Assembly: GCA_002224055.1 (NCBI GenBank)
Contig: AZLU01000022.1
Coordinates: forward strand, 248,001 to 312,000
Direction of reading: 5' to 3'
Length of the DNA: 64,000 nt
Source of the DNA: Pezizomycotina sp. ARF18
Lineage: Eukaryota > Ascomycota
Positions 61,249 to 64,000 of this stretch are shown here, piece after piece. Numbering within the stretch: the first letter of the stretch is position 1; the number at the start of each line of letters is the position of its first letter. The position numbers were made by a program, and so were the translations under genes. Under the pieces are notes generated by a model. It worked only from the letters and a program-made list of their open reading frames with translations, had not been told where the DNA came from and searched no databases.

Positions 61249-61686
61249 TTACTCATTTTTCAAGCAGGATAGCTTTTTTCCGCGCGGTTCCCATTGGCGA
61301 GAACCGTTTTGGAAACGTAAGACATACGCAACAAAGTGATGAAAGAAGTGGAAAGAAAAAAGTATGATTTTTTTTGGGGGGGTGGAAGCAAGCAAGGGAA
61401 ATGAAACGTACGAAGCAAAACAGCTCCTCGCACCAAACGCAACGCCACGACTTCTGCTCGCGGCAATCGTGCCCCCACGGCCTCGGATCGGCAGGTACCG
61501 GAGGCGGACGATCTGGAAATGTGGCAGGCCAAGAGTGCCCCTCGCGAGGCCTAGTACCTTTGCAGCAGCCATGAGGAACCTTCCCTTCTTAATCGTGGCT
61601 GGGCGATTGTTGGAAGGTGTGATGCTTTCGGACGAGGAATTTTGAAGACCGCCGTCGTGAAGCAGTCGTCGCTGAGATGAAGTCAC
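61249..61686 (-). CDS. Possible small gene upstream of the disordered-protein gene
   Basis: A 145-codon minus-strand frame. Its first half (Ser/Asn/Arg-rich, then a stretch with KKGRFLMAAAKVLGLARG) looks coding; the second half is T- and F-rich and probably noncoding. Overlapping plus-strand frames of similar length make the strand uncertain. It may be a 5' exon of the gene to its right-to-left downstream. Confidence 0.25.
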   Translation of the reverse strand: MTSSQRRLLHDGGLQNSSSESITPSNNRPATIKKGRFLMAAAKVLGLARGTLGLPHFQIVRLRYLPIRGRGGTIAASRSRGVAFGARSCFASYVSFPLLASTPPKKIILFSFHFFHHFVAYVLRFQNGSRQWEPRGKKLSCLKNE

Positions 61687-61956
61687 TGCAGTAACAAAAT
61701 GTGTACGGTGACGAAATCCAACCAGAGCTGCTCGTTGCAGGCAGCTTTGAGCCTCTATTCCTTTTTTTTTTTTTTTTTTTTTTTATCGGCGGAATCCGGC
61801 ACCGATCAATCAGAATGCTCGTAGTATCCTTGGTAAAAAGAACTCTCCGACCTTTTTGATGTCTTAGAAAAGAACGAACTGATCTTGAAAAAAGAAAGCG
61901 TTTCAAAACGGGAAAAAAGAAGTCTGGAAAAACCGGCCGAGATATTCAAAGAAAAG

Positions 61957-61982
61957 ACAGGAACAGGAACAGGAACAGGAAC
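61957..61982. repeat. (CAGGAA)n short tandem repeat
   Basis: About four units of a 6-base repeat in purine-rich intergenic DNA. Confidence 0.8.
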
Positions 61983-62430
61983 CAGGAAGGAAACGACAAC
62001 GACACCCAGAATATTTAAAGACCAAACACAACAAGTAGGTAAAACGCCGAAAAGGAGAAAGGGGGGAGATATATGTGAGGTGAAGTGTTTAAATTTTTTG
62101 TCCACTGCCGTAGTGATTCGACAATTTGAGAGAGGGGTATGAATGTGTGATAGTATGAATTATTACGTGGTGGTGAGTGACGTTGGCGATGTGAAGCTTC
62201 TTGTGAGTGGTGACTCTGTGAGCGGTGATGGTTAGGTAGCGGTGATTAACAACCCGCACACAACGACCCACGAATATTACCAGCAAAAAATAAACCCAAT
62301 AATCTTTCTTTTACGCTATATACAACAAACCCCGAACGGAACCAGAAAGCAGACCAGAAAAAAAAAAAGAAAAAAAAAAAAAAACAAAGCAACAGCCAGC
62401 AAGAAAAACCTATACTACCACAGGAAGAGA

Positions 62431-62463
<33 letters not shown>
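62431..62463. repeat. (ATT)n microsatellite
   Basis: About eleven perfect trinucleotide units. Confidence 0.9.
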
Positions 62464-62464
<1 letters not shown>

Positions 62465-63105
62465 GCTGCTTTCTATCGAAAAAAAGCCTGGGTTTGAAGA
62501 CCTCTAGCGGCCGACGCCGTGAACGGGGAAGTGATGGGAAGTGATGGGAAGACCGCCAAGCCAAGGATTCTCCCATGCAGGTACGGTGGAAAGTGAGCTG
62601 GCAGACGGGCACCTTTAGCTTCGCATCGTTGATTTGACGGTTCGGAGGGTTGACAGCGAAAGAACTGGGAAGGAGGGATCAAATCAGACAGGGACAGATG
62701 GTGCCTATCTATTAGGTGAATTTTTTTCTTCTCATCTGCTTCTTCTTTACGATCCAGAAAGTCACGCCGTCCGAATTATATACTCGGAAAAGAACAGTGA
62801 AGAGGGACAGAGGTATTTTTTTTCCCTTGTCTTTTTTCAATTCCAGCTTGTACTACTCATAACAAACCGTCGTCGAGGCGAAAAGGCGTATCCAGCTCAA
62901 TGGCGCCTTCACAGCAAGCAAGCAAGAGAAGGGAAAATGGGACGATTACACAATCTCAACCTCATTGTTTCCCTTCCAATTGGGGAGAAGGGTCGGCGAA
63001 GTTATAGAAGACAAGGAGAAAAAAAAAAAAAAAAAAAGAATAGACACAGTACTAATCTGAGGCATGCTCCCGTAACAACCCACTTTTCCTGTTCCACAGA
63101 GCTAA

Positions 63106-63142
<37 letters not shown>

Positions 63143-64000
63143 AATGTTCTTTGGGAGTTCCAAAAAGACATGATTTCACCGCAGTATACCGGTAACAGCC
63201 GACTGAGATGGAATTACATATCAGCCTATCTTTCTTTTGCCGTGAGAGGACAAAATGCTGTCCTTCATCTCGGCGTTCCTAATGAGAGAGCTGCGAAGCC
63301 TGTGAGTCGTGCGGATCCTGGTCCTGTCAATCCCTAACTGTTTGGGCCAAAAAGAAGCAAGAGCTCTTTCCCCCAATCTAATATCATTAACAATTTTCAT
63401 CTGAGAATGTGGACCTATCTATCTACCTTTTTATATATATATTAAAAATCTTCCCTTTGTTATACGTTCCCTTCATCTCAAACAAGGCTGTACTACTTCA
63501 ATTATTGTTTCGTTTATGGACTTTCTTCCTTCTCTCCTGATACATGATTGCGCATCCGTGTGACCACCGTACCTGAGATATAGAGATTGAGGCTAATTCA
63601 TATCCTTTTTTTTTTTTTTTTTTTTGACCAAAGAAAAAAGTTAGCCACAATCACGGCAGTTCATCATGCAAACAGGCCCGTCTTTTAGCTGCTCATTTTA
63701 CTTTAGAAACAAAGGAATTTGTCATATCTTTAGCGAGTCCTTCTGAATGTTTGCTAAAAAGACACTCGCGTCGCTTGAAGCATTTGCTTTTGCTGGTAGG
63801 AGCTCGCGACGCGACGTTGGACCTTTTTTTCTCGGCAGGGGCCGCTTTATGACGTTTCCGAAAGGTACGCGCCTTTTCTTGCAGTTCTACCTAAGCCATC
63901 AGCAGAACGTGGTTTTTTTTTTTTTTTTTTTTTTTGCCTGAAGCAGGTGAGGTGAGTGGGCCGTGCCTACGGTATGCCCATCGAACGGATTTACCCACTG
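62464..64000. other. Intergenic, homopolymer-rich
   Basis: Contains an A-run near 63020-63037, T-runs near 63109-63135, 63606-63625 and 63912-63935. A 167-codon plus-strand frame (62634-63137) ends inside a T-run and has simple composition, so I do not call it. Confidence 0.5.

Noticed and set aside
62634-63137. 167-codon plus-strand frame
   Set aside because: Runs into a poly(T) tract, has simple composition and no recognisable domain; likely chance.
1-64000. CRISPR arrays, operons or bacterial features
   Set aside because: No regularly spaced direct repeats; introns and RIP-like DNA show a fungal nuclear genome.

Overview
This window looks like nuclear DNA of a filamentous ascomycete (Pezizomycotina). 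The evidence is short GT-AG introns with fungal-type branch points, a Clr5-domain protein with ankyrin repeats, F-box-like paralogs, and blocks of AT-rich, TpA-rich DNA that look like RIP (repeat-induced point mutation) acting on retrotransposons. I cannot name the genus. Long poly(A)/poly(T) tracts of 15-40 bases are unusually common between genes.

Layout. 1-16 kb: gene-containing but sparse. It holds a secreted Ala/Gly/Gln repeat protein (minus), a divergently transcribed pair of related unknown proteins (4.3-6.2 kb), a tubby-C-terminal-like protein (8.3-9.1 kb), a Cys- and Ser/Thr-rich protein (10.2-10.8 kb), two coiled-coil proteins and one multi-pass membrane protein (all minus). 16.5-20.3 kb: a RIP-decayed Copia-like remnant next to a less decayed Gag-like remnant. 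21.4-26.0 kb: a large Clr5 plus ankyrin-repeat gene. 27.2-30.3 kb: a second decayed Copia-like block that carries a short palindromic solo LTR, followed by a GC-rich dispersed repeat also present near 20.1 kb. 31.3-41.4 kb: a four-pass membrane protein, then four tandem members of a fast-diverging F-box-like family with a solo LTR between two of them. 42.4-43.3 kb: a Gln-rich protein (minus). 48.0-55.3 kb: a complete-length, heavily RIP-mutated Ty1/Copia element with about 120-bp LTRs and a 5-bp target duplication. 56.6-57.9 kb: a fifth F-box-like paralog. 59.4-61.0 kb: a disordered Ser/Pro-rich protein (minus). 62-64 kb: low-complexity intergenic DNA.

The F-box-like paralogs share a domain order (N-terminal F-box-like exon, an intron at the same place, leucine-rich middle, C-terminal 'MPxLEE-W' block). 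They probably act as substrate adaptors of SCF ubiquitin ligases, but that is inference from the family.

Most host genes are interrupted by single-base frame changes while keeping strong coding character on both sides and almost no nonsense substitutions. This fits uncorrected indel errors in a long-read assembly better than real decay, so the gene models below are spans that cross frame changes, and protein ends are approximate.
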